Shown: in pieces, positions 9,687 through 19,192 of the stretch | How the letters are laid out: every line of letters starts with the position of its first letter | Numbering within the stretch: the first letter of the stretch is position 1 | Source of the DNA: Marinactinospora thermotolerans DSM 45154 | GTDB taxonomy: Bacteria; Actinomycetota; Actinomycetes; Streptosporangiales; Streptosporangiaceae | Assembly (NCBI RefSeq): GCF_900167435.1 | Contig: NZ_FUWS01000004.1 | Coordinates: 310,001-374,000, forward strand | DNA length: 64,000 nucleotides | Direction: 5' to 3' | Program-made: the position numbers and the translations under genes | The notes under the pieces: model-generated | Databases searched by the model: none | Told to the model about the DNA's origin: nothing | What the model saw: the letters and a program-made list of their open reading frames with translations, nothing else

Positions 9687-9964
9687 CGACACCCTCTGTC
9701 TCCGAGCCCAGCCACCTCGACGGCAACGCGCTGGCCGGCCCACTGTCGGAGGTGTTCCGGGTGGATCTGACCGGTGCGACACGCCGCTGCGCGGTGTGCG
9801 GGATCACCGGGGCCTTCGCCGAGCTTCGGGTCTACGCCGAATGTCCGGGGCTGGTGGTGCGCTGTCCCGGATGCGACACGGTGGTGTTGCGCCTGGTCCA
9901 CGAGGGCGGTGTCCTCTGGCTCGACCTGGGCGGAACCGGCTGCCTGCGGCTGCGGGTGAAGTGA
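9683..9964 (+). CDS. DUF6510 family small zinc-ribbon-like protein
   Basis: A 93-residue protein starting at an ATG that overlaps the upstream TGA (ATGA). It carries two cysteine pairs, CAVC near residue 37 and CPGC near residue 64, as in a zinc ribbon. Sequence and position behind a sulfite-oxidase-like protein and flavin reductase match DUF6510 proteins of actinobacteria (recalled association). Its role is unknown; a subunit or assembly factor of the molybdenum system is a reasonable inference. Confidence 0.75.
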   Translation: MTTPSVSEPSHLDGNALAGPLSEVFRVDLTGATRRCAVCGITGAFAELRVYAECPGLVVRCPGCDTVVLRLVHEGGVLWLDLGGTGCLRLRVK

Positions 9965-10546
9965 CGCCGGTCTTCGCGTCCTCCGCGACGACGGGGTGAC
10001 GCCGGGGCGCGCGAGGCCCGGTCGCGCCCGGGCGCAGTCCGACGGGCGTCCGCGGCCCCTCCCACCGGTCGGTCCGGTTCCGCGTGCGAGACGGCGCCGC
10101 CTTTGGGATGTGAGCCGGGCCTGAAGCCGTTCGGGGCCGGGGAGGATGTCGCCCTTCCGGCCGGGAAGAACCGGGAATCCGCTCTTCCGTCGATCCGGTT
10201 GGAAACCCCTGGTCCCACGCCCCGTTGTGGCTCCCGCGGGCTCAGCCCGGCGACACCGCCGCCCGCCGAGGTCACCGTCCGCACGCTTTCCTCCGCCCCG
10301 TGGGGCGGAGGAAAGCGCCGGGCGTCGACCACCTCCGGCGGAGCATAGGTCCGGGGGCAGCCCTCTCCGCGTTCCCGTATCGGTGGTGGGCGCACAGCGG
10401 GCCGAAATCCCGCCAGCGCCGCCGAAATCCCCTTGCGCCACGCCCCAGATGTCCTGAAACACTCCCGGAACACCGATGGGAACCCGTGGCCGGCCACGGG
10501 CGTTGGAGCCGCGTACGCCACGGGCAGGACGATGGGGGAGAAGTCG
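9965..10546. other. Intergenic stretch, 582 bp, with one strong hairpin
   Basis: No gene recognised. Apart from the 15-bp stem annotated separately, the only feature is GGGGGAG at 10534-10540, the ribosome binding site of the helicase gene. Confidence 0.5.
10285..10316 (+). terminator. Perfect 15-bp hairpin after the molybdenum operon
   Basis: GCTTTCCTCCGCCCC pairs perfectly with its complement across a two-base GT turn. It has no T-run, which is common for actinobacterial terminators. It lies about 320 bp after the DUF6510 stop and before the helicase gene, so it probably ends the upstream transcript. Confidence 0.5.
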
Positions 10547-13354
10547 ATGACGGAGACGTCCGGTTCCCGACCGCGGGAACTCACGGGGTGCGCGGTCGTG
10601 TTCGAACCGGCCGACCCGCCACGGACGGGACACCTGGCCTGGTGGTGTGTCGACGGCTCGAAGCCGCCGGCGCATCTGGGCCAACCGGGAACGCTGACGA
10701 TCGCCGTCCGGGACGGCACGGCGGTGCGGCCCAGGATCCTGCCGGTGGCGCGCACCCCGGTGGGCGCGGCCCTGGCCGACCTGGTCCGGATCCGGCGCGA
10801 CGGGGGCGCCCATCCCGCCGCGTCCTTCTGGGGCGCGGTCGCGATCGAGGCACTGACCTCGGTGGCACGTGGGCGGCTGCTGCCAGGTGTCTCCCCCGAG
10901 GGGTTCGACGCCTGGCGGATCGGTCCGTTGGACGCCGGGACCGTCGACCGGATCCACGCCCTGGCCGCCGCCATGCCGGCCGAGGCCAGAGCTGTCCCGC
11001 TGCCCGGCACGGACCCTCTCGAACTTCCCGCTCCCGAAGACCTGATCCGGGCCTTCATGGACGCGGTGGCCGACACGATGCCGCGTACCCCCGCGGCGGT
11101 CGCGGCGAGCGGTGGCGCTCCGTTCGCCGCGACCGCGCCCCAACAGGTCCCCGAGCTGCGGGCGTGGGCCCATGAGGTGTCCGCCGGGATCGACTCCGGC
11201 GTACGGGTGTCGTTGCGGGTCGAGGTCGCCGACGGGGACTTCGAGGACGGCGTGTTCAGGGCCGTCCTGCAAGTCCACAGCGTGGCCGACCCGGCCCTGG
11301 TCGTCGACGCGGCCGACCTGTGGGAGGGGGCGAGGAGCGGATTCGACGACCGTGCCCGCTTCGACGCCGTCCTCGCGGTGCGACGGGCCGCCCGGGTGTG
11401 GGAACCGCTGGGGCGGCTCCTGGACGTGGCCGTCCCCGACGCGATCACCCTCACCGACGGCGAGGTCGAGGAGCTGCTGGACGGGGCCGCCGCGCCACTG
11501 GCGACCGCGGGCGTGGACGTCCACTGGCCCAAGGGGCTCGTCCACGAGATGACCGCCGGCGCCGTCGTGGGCGCCGGCGACCCACCGCCCTTCGGCGGCC
11601 CGGCGTTCCTCGGCGGCGACCAGTCGTTCTCCCTCGACTGGCGGATCGCCCTGGCCGGCGCTCCGTTGAGCGAGAAGGAGATGGACCTGCTCGCGGAGGC
11701 CCACCGGCCCGTGGTGCGGCTGCGCGACCAGTGGACGCTCGTACCGCCCGCCCTGGCCCGCAAGGCCCGCGACCGGCCGATGAAACCCCTGCCGGCGTTC
11801 GACGCGCTGACCGCGGCGCTCACCGGGAGCACCGAGATCGACGGGGAGCGGGTCACGGTCCTCGCCGACGGGTGGCTGAAGACGCTTCGGGACCGCATCG
11901 CCGACCCCATCACCGGCCACGAACAGGTGCGAACCCCCGCCGGTCTGACCGCGACCCTGCGCGACTATCAGCTGCGCGGCCTGGGCTGGCTCCACCGCAT
12001 GACCTCACTGGGGTTGGGGGGTTGTCTCGCCGACGACATGGGACTGGGCAAGACGATCACGCTCATCGCGCTGCACCTGCGCCGGCAGGCCGACCCCGCG
12101 ACCGCCGGACCGACCCTCGTCGTCTGCCCCGCCTCGCTGCTCGGCAACTGGGAGCGCGAGATCACCCGCTTCGCCCCCGGCACCCCCGTGCGCCGTTTCC
12201 ATGGCGCCGGACGCGCGCTCGACGGTGTCACCGACGGATTCGTGCTCACCACCTACGGCACGATGCGGTTGGACGCCGGACGGCTCGCCGAGGTGGGATG
12301 GCGCCTCGTCGTCGCCGACGAGGCCCAGCACGTGAAGAACCCCCGGTCGGGAACCGCCAGAGCGCTGCGGACCATCCCCGCGCCCGCGCGTGTCGCCCTC
12401 ACCGGCACCCCCATCGAGAACAACCTGACCGAGTTGTGGGCGATCCTCGACTGGACGACGCCCGGCCTGCTCGGCACGCTCACCGCGTTCCGCCGGCGCT
12501 GGGCCGAGACGGTCGAGGGCGGGCGCGACCCCGAGGCCGCCGAACGGCTGTCACGGCTGCTCCGTCCCTTCCTGCTGCGTCGCCGAAAGACCGACCCCGG
12601 CATCGCCCCCGAACTGCCCGCCAAGATCGAGTCCACCCACCCGACCGCGCTCACCCGGGAACAGGCCGCGCTGTACGAGGCGCTGGTCCGCGAGGTCATG
12701 GAGCAGATCGCGGCGAGCGACGGGATGGCCCGGCGCGGACTGGTCATGAGGCTGCTGACCGGTCTCAAGCAGATCTGCAACCACCCCGCGCACTACCTCA
12801 AGGAGGAGCGTCCGTGGCTTCCGGGACGGTCGGGCAAGCTCGACCTGCTCGACGAGCTGGTCACCACCATCACCGCCGAGGACGGTGCCGTGCTCGTGTT
12901 CACCCAGTACGTGGCCATGGCCCGGCTCATCGAGGGCCGTCTGACCGAACGCGGCGTCCCCAGCCTGCTGCTGCACGGCGGCACGCCGATCCGACGGCGT
13001 GAGGAGATGGTGCGCGCCTTCCAGGAGGGGAGCGTCCCGGTGTTCCTGCTGTCGTTGAAAGCCGCCGGGACCGGGCTCAACCTCACCCGCGCCGACCATG
13101 TCGTCCACTACGACCGCTGGTGGAACCCCGCTGTCGAGGAACAGGCCACCGACCGCGCCCACCGCATCGGCCAGACCCGGTCGGTGCAGGTCCACCGCCT
13201 GGTCACCGAGGGAACGATCGAGGACCGCATCGACGCGATGCTGCGCGCCAAGCGGGAGCTCGCCGACGCGGTTCTCACCTCCGGTGAGGCGGCGCTGACC
13301 GAACTGTCCGACACCGAGCTGGCGGAACTCGTCGAGTTGAGGAGCGAGCGATGA
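10547..13354 (+). CDS. SNF2-family DEAD/DEAH-box helicase
   Basis: A 935-residue Swi2/Snf2 ATPase. A long N-terminal region (1-460) precedes the helicase core: LRDYQLRGLGWL, Walker A ADDMGLGKT near residue 500, VVADEAQHVKNP (DEAQ box), ALTGTPIENNL, then the second RecA lobe with VFTQYVAMARLI, LHGGTPIRRREEMV, LKAAGTGLNLTRAD and DRAHRIGQ. Such proteins translocate on duplex DNA and remodel protein-DNA complexes. The start is ATG 10547 with GGGGGAG just upstream. It overlaps the SWIM gene by 4 bp, a widely conserved actinobacterial pair, which implies the two proteins act together, possibly in DNA repair or defence. Exact role unknown. Confidence 0.9.
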   Translation: MTETSGSRPRELTGCAVVFEPADPPRTGHLAWWCVDGSKPPAHLGQPGTLTIAVRDGTAVRPRILPVARTPVGAALADLVRIRRDGGAHPAASFWGAVAIEALTSVARGRLLPGVSPEGFDAWRIGPLDAGTVDRIHALAAAMPAEARAVPLPGTDPLELPAPEDLIRAFMDAVADTMPRTPAAVAASGGAPFAATAPQQVPELRAWAHEVSAGIDSGVRVSLRVEVADGDFEDGVFRAVLQVHSVADPALVVDAADLWEGARSGFDDRARFDAVLAVRRAARVWEPLGRLLDVAVPDAITLTDGEVEELLDGAAAPLATAGVDVHWPKGLVHEMTAGAVVGAGDPPPFGGPAFLGGDQSFSLDWRIALAGAPLSEKEMDLLAEAHRPVVRLRDQWTLVPPALARKARDRPMKPLPAFDALTAALTGSTEIDGERVTVLADGWLKTLRDRIADPITGHEQVRTPAGLTATLRDYQLRGLGWLHRMTSLGLGGCLADDMGLGKTITLIALHLRRQADPATAGPTLVVCPASLLGNWEREITRFAPGTPVRRFHGAGRALDGVTDGFVLTTYGTMRLDAGRLAEVGWRLVVADEAQHVKNPRSGTARALRTIPAPARVALTGTPIENNLTELWAILDWTTPGLLGTLTAFRRRWAETVEGGRDPEAAERLSRLLRPFLLRRRKTDPGIAPELPAKIESTHPTALTREQAALYEALVREVMEQIAASDGMARRGLVMRLLTGLKQICNHPAHYLKEERPWLPGRSGKLDLLDELVTTITAEDGAVLVFTQYVAMARLIEGRLTERGVPSLLLHGGTPIRRREEMVRAFQEGSVPVFLLSLKAAGTGLNLTRADHVVHYDRWWNPAVEEQATDRAHRIGQTRSVQVHRLVTEGTIEDRIDAMLRAKRELADAVLTSGEAALTELSDTELAELVELRSER

Positions 13355-14574
13355 CCACGGGACACGACGACCGCGTCCGCGGCTTTCCCGCGTTCTCGCC
13401 ACAGAAGGGGCGAGGACGCGGACGCTCCTGGTGGGCGCGGGCCTGGACCACGGCGATGGAGGAGAACTCGCTCGACCGCGAGCCGTTGGCCAAGGGGCGC
13501 GCCCACGCCCGTACCGGACACGTCGGCACGATCACCGTCAGCCCCGGCCGGATCGCCGCGCCGGTCTACGGTCCCGGGCACGCCTCGCTCCACCACACCG
13601 CCGTGTTCGTCGAGGAGCTGTCCGACGCCGAGTGGGCGCGCCTGCTCGACCAGGTGGCCGCCGAATCGGGGCACATCGCGGCACTGCTCGAAGGCGAGAT
13701 GCCGCACGCCCTGGTGGACGCGGCCGAGGAGGCCGGCGTGCGGCTGCTTCCGGGCATCGGCGATCTGGAACCCGAATGCGACTGCGACGACTGGGAACTT
13801 CCCTGCATGCACGCCGCGGCCCTGTGCTACCAGGCCGCCTGGCTGCTGGACGACGACCCGTTCGTGCTGCTGCTGATGCGCGGCCGGGGCAGGAGCGAGC
13901 TGTTGGACGAGCTGCGGCACCACGCGGCTCCGGGGAGGAGCGCGGCCCGCGGCCGGGAGGCCACGGCGGCGCGGGGGACCTCCGCCGAGGAGGCCTACGC
14001 CCGCGTTCTCGGCCCGCTGCCCGAGGAGACACCGCCCCCCGGCACGCTCGACGCCCTGCCCGCCCTGACCCCCCTTCCCGGAGGTGAACCCGACGCGCTG
14101 GATCTCCTCGTCGCCGACGCCGCGGCCCGGGCGCGCGACCTCCTCGTCACCGGCGCGCCGCCGCCACGGCTCGACCTGTGGCGCGACACCGTGCGGCTGG
14201 CCGCGGCCTACCACGGGAGGGCCCGGGAACGGTTGGGTCGGGCGAGCGGCCGCGGCGAGGAACTGGAGCGCGCCGCACGGGCGTGGGAGTACGGTGGCCC
14301 GCAAGGACTGGAGGTCCTGGAGTCCCCTTGGGACCCGCCGGAGCACGTGTCGGCCCGGATGGGAGACGCGCTGTCCATGACCTGGGAGGGCGAGCGGGCG
14401 CCGCGGGCGGACGTCCGGCACAATCACTGGACGCTGGTCGAACACGGGATCCAGGTCCGCTACGGACGTGACGGGCGCTGGTACCCCTACCACGAGCGGG
14501 ACGGGCTCTGGTGGCCCGCGGGGCCGCCGTCGCACGACCCCGCGGAGGCGCTCGCCGGACTGCTCGACGGGTGA
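13351..14574 (+). CDS. SWIM zinc-finger protein, partner of the SNF2 helicase
   Basis: A 407-residue protein with the SWIM motif ECDCDDWELPCMHAAAL (CxC...CxH) near residues 143-158. The opening FPAFSPQKGRGRGRSWWARAW is typical of SWIM proteins encoded next to SNF2 helicases. Translation starts at the ATGA overlap with the helicase stop, so the two are translationally coupled. SWIM domains bind DNA or proteins; no catalytic motif is seen in the rest of the chain. The C-terminal part has repeated Trp/Tyr-rich segments of unknown fold. Confidence 0.9.
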   Translation: MTTGHDDRVRGFPAFSPQKGRGRGRSWWARAWTTAMEENSLDREPLAKGRAHARTGHVGTITVSPGRIAAPVYGPGHASLHHTAVFVEELSDAEWARLLDQVAAESGHIAALLEGEMPHALVDAAEEAGVRLLPGIGDLEPECDCDDWELPCMHAAALCYQAAWLLDDDPFVLLLMRGRGRSELLDELRHHAAPGRSAARGREATAARGTSAEEAYARVLGPLPEETPPPGTLDALPALTPLPGGEPDALDLLVADAAARARDLLVTGAPPPRLDLWRDTVRLAAAYHGRARERLGRASGRGEELERAARAWEYGGPQGLEVLESPWDPPEHVSARMGDALSMTWEGERAPRADVRHNHWTLVEHGIQVRYGRDGRWYPYHERDGLWWPAGPPSHDPAEALAGLLDG

Positions 14575-14665
14575 GCGCCCGAAGGCGGGGGTGGTGGGGG
14601 CACCACCCCCGGTCCTCATCCCCGGGGTAGTGCCCTTCCACGTGCCGTTCCGTAACTTCGACTCC

Positions 14666-15310
14666 ATGACAGACCTGCTGCGCCGCCTCGGCACCGACAC
14701 TCGTTGCGTCTTGTTGGGCTTTCCCCTTTCCCTCGTCTCCTTCGTGCTGTCGGTGACCGGGTTGGCGCTGGGTGTGGGAACCGCCGTCACCGTCGTCGGC
14801 GTGCCCATCCTGGCCTTGACCCTGCTCATGGCGCGTGGGTTCGCCACCGCGGAGCGCAGCCTCATGACCGACATACTCGGCCGCCGCTTCCCACCGCCGC
14901 GCTACCGCCGTGCCGCGCCCGGGGCGGGGACCTGGCGCGTGATGACCGCCCCGCTGGCCTGCGCCCAGAGCTGGATGGACCTGCTGCACGCCGTCACGCG
15001 CCTTCCCCTCGCCGTGCTCACGTTCTCGGTCGTGGTGTCCTGGTGGGCGGTGACCCTGCACGGGCTGGCCTTCCCCTTCTACCGCTGGAGCCTGGTGGGG
15101 ATCCCCGGTTACCAGGACCTCAGCGAACTGATCGGCCTGGGGAGCGGGGCCACGACCTCGCTGCTGTTCCACCTGGCGCTCAGCGCGGCGTTCGCGCTGA
15201 CCCTGCCCTTCGTGACGCGCGCCTGCGCGCTGCTCAACGCGGGCCTGGGGATGGCCCTGCTCTCCCCGCAGCCGGTGGCCGACGTCGCGGGGCCCCGCGC
15301 CACCGTCTGA
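14666..15310 (+). CDS. Membrane protein with putative sensor domain
   Basis: A 214-residue integral membrane protein with four hydrophobic segments in two pairs: near residues 15-55 (LLGFPLSLVSFVLSVTGLALG and ITLLAL-like continuation) and near 115-190. This is the layout of the Putative Sensor family that, in other actinobacteria, forms the N-terminus of histidine kinases. Here it stands alone with no kinase or response regulator beside it. The ATG at 14666 follows a short leader without a strong ribosome binding site; a longer upstream frame is unlikely. Function unknown. Confidence 0.65.
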   Translation: MTDLLRRLGTDTRCVLLGFPLSLVSFVLSVTGLALGVGTAVTVVGVPILALTLLMARGFATAERSLMTDILGRRFPPPRYRRAAPGAGTWRVMTAPLACAQSWMDLLHAVTRLPLAVLTFSVVVSWWAVTLHGLAFPFYRWSLVGIPGYQDLSELIGLGSGATTSLLFHLALSAAFALTLPFVTRACALLNAGLGMALLSPQPVADVAGPRATV

Positions 15311-15972
15311 GCCGGACGCCCGCTCTACAGGTCGGCGGGCACCGGCACGCCCCGGGTGGGAGGCCGGACCCACCCGCGCGTCGGACAGGGCGGCGGGACG
15401 GCTCGCGGAGGCGGTCCCGCGACCCCACGGGGAGCACGGGGGAGAAGGCGGCCGCGACTCGGAGGCGACGACCGGGAACGCGACGGCACCGGCGGCCCCT
15501 CCCGGAGCGGGAAGGCCCGACGAGGCGTGGACCGCGCAAGATCCACTCCTGTCCAGCGCTTCTTCCACATCCGGTCACCGCTTCTTCACCCTCTGGACTC
15601 ATACGGGGATCGTGGTTAGCGTCCATGCCGACGTGCTCGCGCCGAGCGCGTCGAAACGCCGGTCACGCCGTACCCCTTCGACGTGGCCGCCCCGACTCGT
15701 CGTCTCGAAGGGCGCCCCGGGACACGGCCGTTCCCCGACGGGCCGGCCACGCATCGACCGGTGTCGTCTGCCATGACCGATCCGACCCCTGCCGTCATCG
15801 GCGGACGAGCCGCCGAGTAGCCGGTTGTACCGCCCGTGCCCCCGATCGCCGAGCACGCGCCGGGCCAAGGCCGTCCCCGCTCCCGTCCCTGTTTTCGGTG
15901 GGCGCGTGGACGCCCACGTGAGTTCCACAAACGGGTGTCATCGTCATCTGGCAAAAGGGGTGGTGATGTTCG
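15311..15972. other. Gene-poor interval, 662 bp
   Basis: No convincing gene in either strand. CAGCGCTTCTTCCACATCCGG and TCACCGCTTCTTCACC near 15550-15595 form a short imperfect direct repeat of no known meaning. Confidence 0.4.
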
Positions 15973-16343
15973 ATGCGACCGTTCCCTAAAGAAAGCGGCA
16001 TCTCAGCCTCGTGGCGGAAACGGTTCACGGAATCGGGCTACCTGGTCCTTCCCGAAAGCCTTCTACGGCGGCTCGAACCCGAGGTGGACCACTGGGTGGA
16101 CGAGGGACTGCGCGCGGTCGATCGCCGCCTGCGTCGATCCCGGCCTCCACGGCCCGCCCCCGCCCCTGGAACTGGAGCTGCCTGCCCACGGTGAACTGCT
16201 CACCTTTCCGCCCCTGATGGGACTGCTCTCCCAGCTGGTGGCATCCTCCTTCGTCTTCCACCACACGCACAGCGACCGGCACGGTCCGCACACGGGCGGA
16301 AAACCCTGGCACCACGACTACGAGCCCGGCGCCGACGAGATGT
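15973..16343 (+). pseudogene. Remnant of a phytanoyl-CoA dioxygenase-like gene
   Basis: The first 50 codons read SWRKRFTESGYLVLPESLL...LEPEVDHWVDEGLRAV, typical of the start of Fe(II)/2-oxoglutarate dioxygenases of the PhyH family. Near 16125-16140 the frame shifts and the family sequence continues as DPGLHGPPPP...GELLTFPPLMGLLSQL, ...FHHTHSDRHGP and GKPWHHDYE, the region that carries the iron ligands. After about 16340 homology-like sequence ends and the rest of the barrel is missing. It is therefore a frameshifted and truncated remnant. The family assignment is from recalled sequence character. Confidence 0.55.
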
Positions 16344-17012
16344 TGGTCCTGGAGTGCGCGGTCCGCCGCGCGCTGCCGCGGTGGCGTTCGCCGGCCGGCC
16401 TGCCCAACGCCTGGGATCCGGTGCGCTGGAGGCACCTCGACGTGCAGGCCCAGGGCCGGGGTGGCGCCCCTTCCCTGCCGTCCTTCCCCATCTCCCGCGC
16501 TCTGGGGAGCGCGGCCGGCCACACCGGGAGGAGAGGAGTGGGGGAGCGGCGCGACGCCCCGCGCGGTCCGAGGACGGTACGGGCGGGGTGGCCGCCCTCC
16601 CACCGCCGGAACCGGCTCTCCCTTCCCGACGCGGCCGGAAAGGCCCGGTCGTGTGCCAGGGATCTCTCCCAGCGCCGGACCAGCGCGTCCCCCTCACCGA
16701 GCCGCTCACCCGCGATCGGCGGTGGCGTGCCGCCGGCCGGGCGGTCGGTCACGCCGGCGTCGACACCGCTCGCCGAGACCGGTATGGCCGGCGGCCACCG
16801 TCGGCCGTCAAGGAAACGGCACGACACAGCCCTCTCCCACGGCTCGTGGTCGGCGCCGGTGATGTTCGGACCGAGTTGCCCTTTATACCCTCCCGGGGTA
16901 TACGCCGGTATACCTGCCCGGGGTATCGAAGACGCATTCGCGGCCGGAGACGGCCTCCCGAACCCCCGGCGACCATCGCGGACCCACCGAACGGCGACGA
17001 GAGGGAGAAGAC
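16344..17012. other. Intergenic stretch ending in an operator region
   Basis: About 540 bp of GC-rich sequence without a recognisable gene, followed by the tandem palindromes at 16884-16926 and by GAGGGAGAAG just before the GTG of the exporter gene. Confidence 0.45.
16884..16926 (+). promoter_or_regulatory. Tandem CsoR-like operators before the exporter gene
   Basis: Two inverted repeats share the plan ATACCY-N5-GGGTAT. The first, TATACCCTCCCGGGGTATA at 16884-16902, has perfect 7-base arms; the second is at 16910-16926. They start 25 bp apart and lie about 90 bp before the exporter start. TACCC/GGGTA dyads with a GC-rich centre resemble Cu(I)-responsive CsoR operators of actinobacteria. No csoR gene is in the window, so the regulator is inferred. 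Confidence 0.6.
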
Positions 17013-18453
17013 GTGACAGCGAGACGGCGTGGCGGCGTGGTACCGCTGCTAGTGATCGCGACCGCGCAGTTGATGCTGGTGCTCGACGACTCGATCGTGA
17101 ACATCGCGCTGCCGAGCATCCAACAGGAGCTCGGCGTGGACGCGGTACACCTGCCCTGGGTCGTCAACGCCTATATCCTCGCGTTCGGGGCGTTGCTGCT
17201 ACTCGGCGGACGGATCGGCGACCTGTGGGGACGCCGCCGCACGCTGCAGCTAGGCATCGCGATCTTCGTGATCGCCTCCCTGGTCGGCGGTCTCGGACAG
17301 AACGCCGCCATGCTCATCACCGCGCGCCGCACAGGGGCTCGGAGCGGCGCTCACCGCACCCAACGCCCTGGCGTTGATCGCCACGACGTTCTCCGACCGC
17401 AAGACGCGCGACACCGCGCTGTCGCTCTACGGTGCGATGTCCGGCCTGGGCATCGTCGTGGGCCTGCTCCTGGGGGGAGTGCTCACCGACGTCCTGGACT
17501 GGCGATGGGTGTTCTTCATCAACGTCCCCATCGGCCTGCTCGTGCTATGGGGCAGCCGCACTCTGGTCACCGCCGACCGCGGCCGGGGCCGACTCGACAC
17601 CCTGGGAGCGACGTTGGGCACCGGCGGCATGGTCGCGCTCGTGTACGCGATCACCAGGTTCGGCGAGGACGGGCTCACCGACCCGGCCGCGTTGCTCCTG
17701 CTGGGCGGGGCCGTCGCGCTGCTCCTCGTGTTCGTCACCTTCCAGGCCCGCAGCTCCAGTCCCCTGGTACCGCTGGCCCTGTTCGGCGACCGCAACCGGG
17801 CCGGCGCCTATGCGACCATGCTGCTGCTGGCCGTCGGCCCCATGGGCTCCTTCTACGTCATCACCCTCTACCTGCAGCAGGTTCAGCACTTCAGTCCACT
17901 GCAGACGGGTACGGCGTGGCTGCCGTTCGCCGCGGGTCTCGTCCTGGGCGCCGGGACCGCTCCCAGGCTCCTGCTGCGCCTCGCGCCGCGGTTCGTCGCC
18001 ACGCTGGGAGCGCTGCTCAGCGCCGCGGCGGCGTTCTGGTTCTCCACGATCACCGTGGACACGGGCTACTGGACACACCTGGCCCCGGCGATGTTCGTCC
18101 TGGGGCTGGGTTTCGGCCTGGGTATCCTCGCGCTCACCCAGGCCGCGGTCTACCGTGTCGATCCGGACAAGGCCGGGATCGCATCGGCCCTGCTCAACTC
18201 CGCCCAGCAGATCGGTGTCGCGCTCGGCCTGGCCATCCTGGCGGGGATCGCCGCCAGCGTCACCGCCCAGCCCGGGAACACGGTCCTGGCCGCCGGCGAA
18301 GCCCTGGCCTCCGGGTACGGCACCGCTCTGGCGGCGGCAGCAGGGCTCCTCGTCGCCGCGGCGGCACTCGCCCTGACCACGCTCGACGCCCGCCCGAACA
18401 CGAGCCAGGACGTGTCCGGCCCGGCCGGCGCGGAGACCGAACCGGTGAGCTGA
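17013..18453 (+). pseudogene. EmrB/QacA (DHA2)-type MFS exporter with one frameshift
   Basis: A 14-helix proton-driven drug or metabolite exporter. From GTG 17013 the frame gives LMLVLDDSIVNIALPSIQ, the DHA2 helix-1 signature, and LGGRIGDLWGRR, the A motif. Near 17322, after MLITAR, the frame breaks; from about 17330 the next frame continues QGLGAALTAPNALALIATTF and runs to 18453 through the remaining helices. The break fits loss of 2 bp in GCGCGC. The rest is intact over about 370 codons, so the lesion is recent or an assembly error. GAGGGAGAAG precedes the start, and the two CsoR-like operators lie upstream, pointing to metal- or thiol-stress control. Confidence 0.8.
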
Positions 18454-18648
18454 CCGGCTCACACCGGGGTTCCGGCGCGGTGGAGACGCCCGGGGGCGGT
18501 GGGGCGGCGGTCCCCCTCCGGGCTTCCCGCAACGTGGCCGGGCCGCGTTGCGGGGAGCCCGCGGGTGATATCTCTGGGAGAACGGCCGTGGGGCCGGCAC
18601 GCTCCGCCGTGGAAGAGCACCCCGGGACCGTCCCCTCCGACGCGGGCG

Positions 18649-18664
18649 TTACCCTGTGGGGGTA
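18649..18664 (+). promoter_or_regulatory. CsoR-like operator overlapping the DUF6153 start
   Basis: TACCC-TGTGGG-GGGTA forms a dyad like those at 16884-16926 but with a 6-base centre. It abuts the ATG at 18664. A repressor bound here would cover the promoter or start of the DUF6153-DUF305 row. Weaker than the upstream tandem pair. Confidence 0.4.
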
Positions 18665-19071
18665 TGAGTCTCCCGGCAGTGCGTTCCCGTCTTCACCCGG
18701 CCATCGCCCGGGTGAACGTCGCGCTGCTGTTGATGGCGGTGCTCGGCCTCGGGCTGATGCACACGCTCGGCCACCTCGGCGAGGGCGGTCATCACGGTTC
18801 CGCGGGGAGCGCGACGATCTCCCACGCGGCGCCCCAGGACACCGAGCCGGCCTCTCTCGGTCCACAGCTCCCCGACCTCGACCCGAGTTCGACCTGCCTG
18901 ACCGACCGCGGCCCCTCCACGACGTCGCCGGGGCCGGCCCTCGCCGCCCTCACACCCGCGCCCGATGGCCACCTGCCACCTCCGGCGCGGCTCCTGTGCC
19001 TTCGGGACGCGGAGGACCTGACACCCGCCTCGCCTCCTTCGCTGGCCCAACTCCAGGTGCTGCGGATCTAG
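18664..19071 (+). CDS. DUF6153-like small membrane-anchored protein
   Basis: A 135-residue protein with one hydrophobic helix near residues 18-33 (VNVALLLMAVLGLGLMHTLGH), a His-rich stretch GHLGEGGHH just after it, and a C-terminus ending PPSLAQLQVLRI. This plan matches DUF6153 proteins of actinobacteria, often found near DUF305 genes. The role is unknown; the His residues and neighbours suggest metal handling at the membrane. The ATG at 18664 overlaps a possible operator; GTG at 18679 is an alternative start. Expected partners are the two downstream lipoprotein genes. Confidence 0.6.
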   Translation: MSLPAVRSRLHPAIARVNVALLLMAVLGLGLMHTLGHLGEGGHHGSAGSATISHAAPQDTEPASLGPQLPDLDPSSTCLTDRGPSTTSPGPALAALTPAPDGHLPPPARLLCLRDAEDLTPASPPSLAQLQVLRI

Positions 19072-19192
19072 ATTCCCTCGGCCGTGACCGCGTCGCGTTC
19101 TGGACGCGGATCACCGGCATGGCATGACCGTCGGCCGCGCCCCGCCCGGGGCCGCGGCGATGTCACCGACCTTTTCGAGGGAATGGACGACC

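Noticed and set aside
9467-11995. Very long minus-strand open frame (about 840 codons) through the reductase and helicase region
   Set aside because: It is antisense to three clear plus-strand genes and its sequence is Arg/Gly/Pro-rich without motifs; long antisense frames are expected at this GC.
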